From Lachnospiraceae bacterium UBA3785 (GTDB lineage: Bacteria; Bacillota; Clostridia; Lachnospirales; Lachnospiraceae), in assembly GCA_002369495.1 (NCBI GenBank), contig DFFD01000103.1, positions 2,573 to 8,424 of the forward strand: a DNA stretch of 5,852 nt. The letters are read 5' to 3'. The notes beneath the pieces are model-generated. The model was given only the letters and a program-made list of their open reading frames with translations. It had not been told where the DNA came from and did not search any database. How positions within the stretch are numbered: the stretch's first letter is position 1; each line of letters begins with the position of its first letter. A program made the translations under genes and the position numbers. Below, one piece after another: positions 5,705 through 5,852 of this stretch.

Positions 5705-5852
5705 TAAAATCCTCATAGCCGAAGCGTTTTATGAGCTCAAAGCGGTCTTCATCTTCCGAATCGCGCTCGAGAACGATGTCCGGCAGCGCCATCCCGTTGA
5801 AGGTGTTGTTCTTGACCATGCTGTAGATCGCCATGTCCCCGAAGGTGAGGAT
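5688..5852 (-). CDS. nspC: Carboxynorspermidine/carboxyspermidine decarboxylase, C-terminal 54 residues
   Basis: Only the 3' end is present; the frame is open to the window edge. The visible protein begins ILTFGDMAIYSMVKNNTFNG and ends FGYEDFKGRLS. The FGDMAIYSMVKNNTFNG block followed by LPDIVL and the FGYEDFKGRLS ending are what I recognise as the C-terminus of the PLP-dependent fold-III enzyme that decarboxylates carboxynorspermidine or carboxyspermidine. This is the final step of the route that joins aspartate semialdehyde to putrescine (or diaminopropane) without decarboxylated S-adenosylmethionine. The catalytic domain and the PLP lysine lie outside the window. Overlap with aguA, which together with aguB makes putrescine, points to carboxyspermidine and spermidine as the likely substrate and product. 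The identity rests on a short fragment plus strong context. Confidence 0.85.
   Translation of the reverse strand: MLTFGDMAIYSMVKNNTFNGMALPDIVLERDSEDEDRFELIKRFGYEDFKGRLS

Overview
The window reads as part of the genome of a GC-rich, anaerobic, gut-type Firmicute, most likely a Lachnospiraceae-like Clostridium relative. This is inferred from three things: a lipoprotein signal of the MKKIAALILTG...LAACGGSS type with an Ala/Pro/Glu/Ser/Thr linker, strong GGAGG-type ribosome binding sites, and a GGGACGGTTCC-ended palindrome of a kind I recall from clostridial genomes. Every gene I can support lies on the minus strand, so the window is transcribed from right to left.

Right half (5852 to about 3522), polyamine operon: the 3' end of carboxynorspermidine/carboxyspermidine decarboxylase (nspC) overlaps agmatine deiminase (aguA) by one base. 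After 21 bases comes N-carbamoylputrescine amidase (aguB). The unit ends at a strong bidirectional Rho-independent terminator (3522-3548). AguA converts agmatine to N-carbamoylputrescine, AguB converts that to putrescine, and NspC performs the last step of the aminopropyl route through carboxyspermidine. Together they indicate the alternative, S-adenosylmethionine-decarboxylase-independent route from arginine to spermidine. The missing partners (carboxyspermidine dehydrogenase, arginine decarboxylase) are expected to the right of the window.

Left half (about 3505 to 1), nucleoside-type ABC importer: a promoter (3476-3505) and a 5' leader with a nested hairpin at the predicted RNA 5' end precede a BMP-family substrate-binding lipoprotein. 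A hairpin with a short U-run, probably an attenuator, follows it. Then come a TTG-started double-domain ATPase and the N-terminal third of a membrane permease cut by the window edge. The layout matches NupNOPQ/BmpA-type nucleoside importers, and a second permease is expected to the left.

The most unusual feature is an 84-base near-perfect palindrome (4483-4566). It forms exactly the last 28 sense codons of aguA and adds a tail after the normal C-terminus of the enzyme. It looks like a REP/MITE-type repeat that was captured in frame. I see no evidence of a wholly new system; the two pathways themselves are recognisable.
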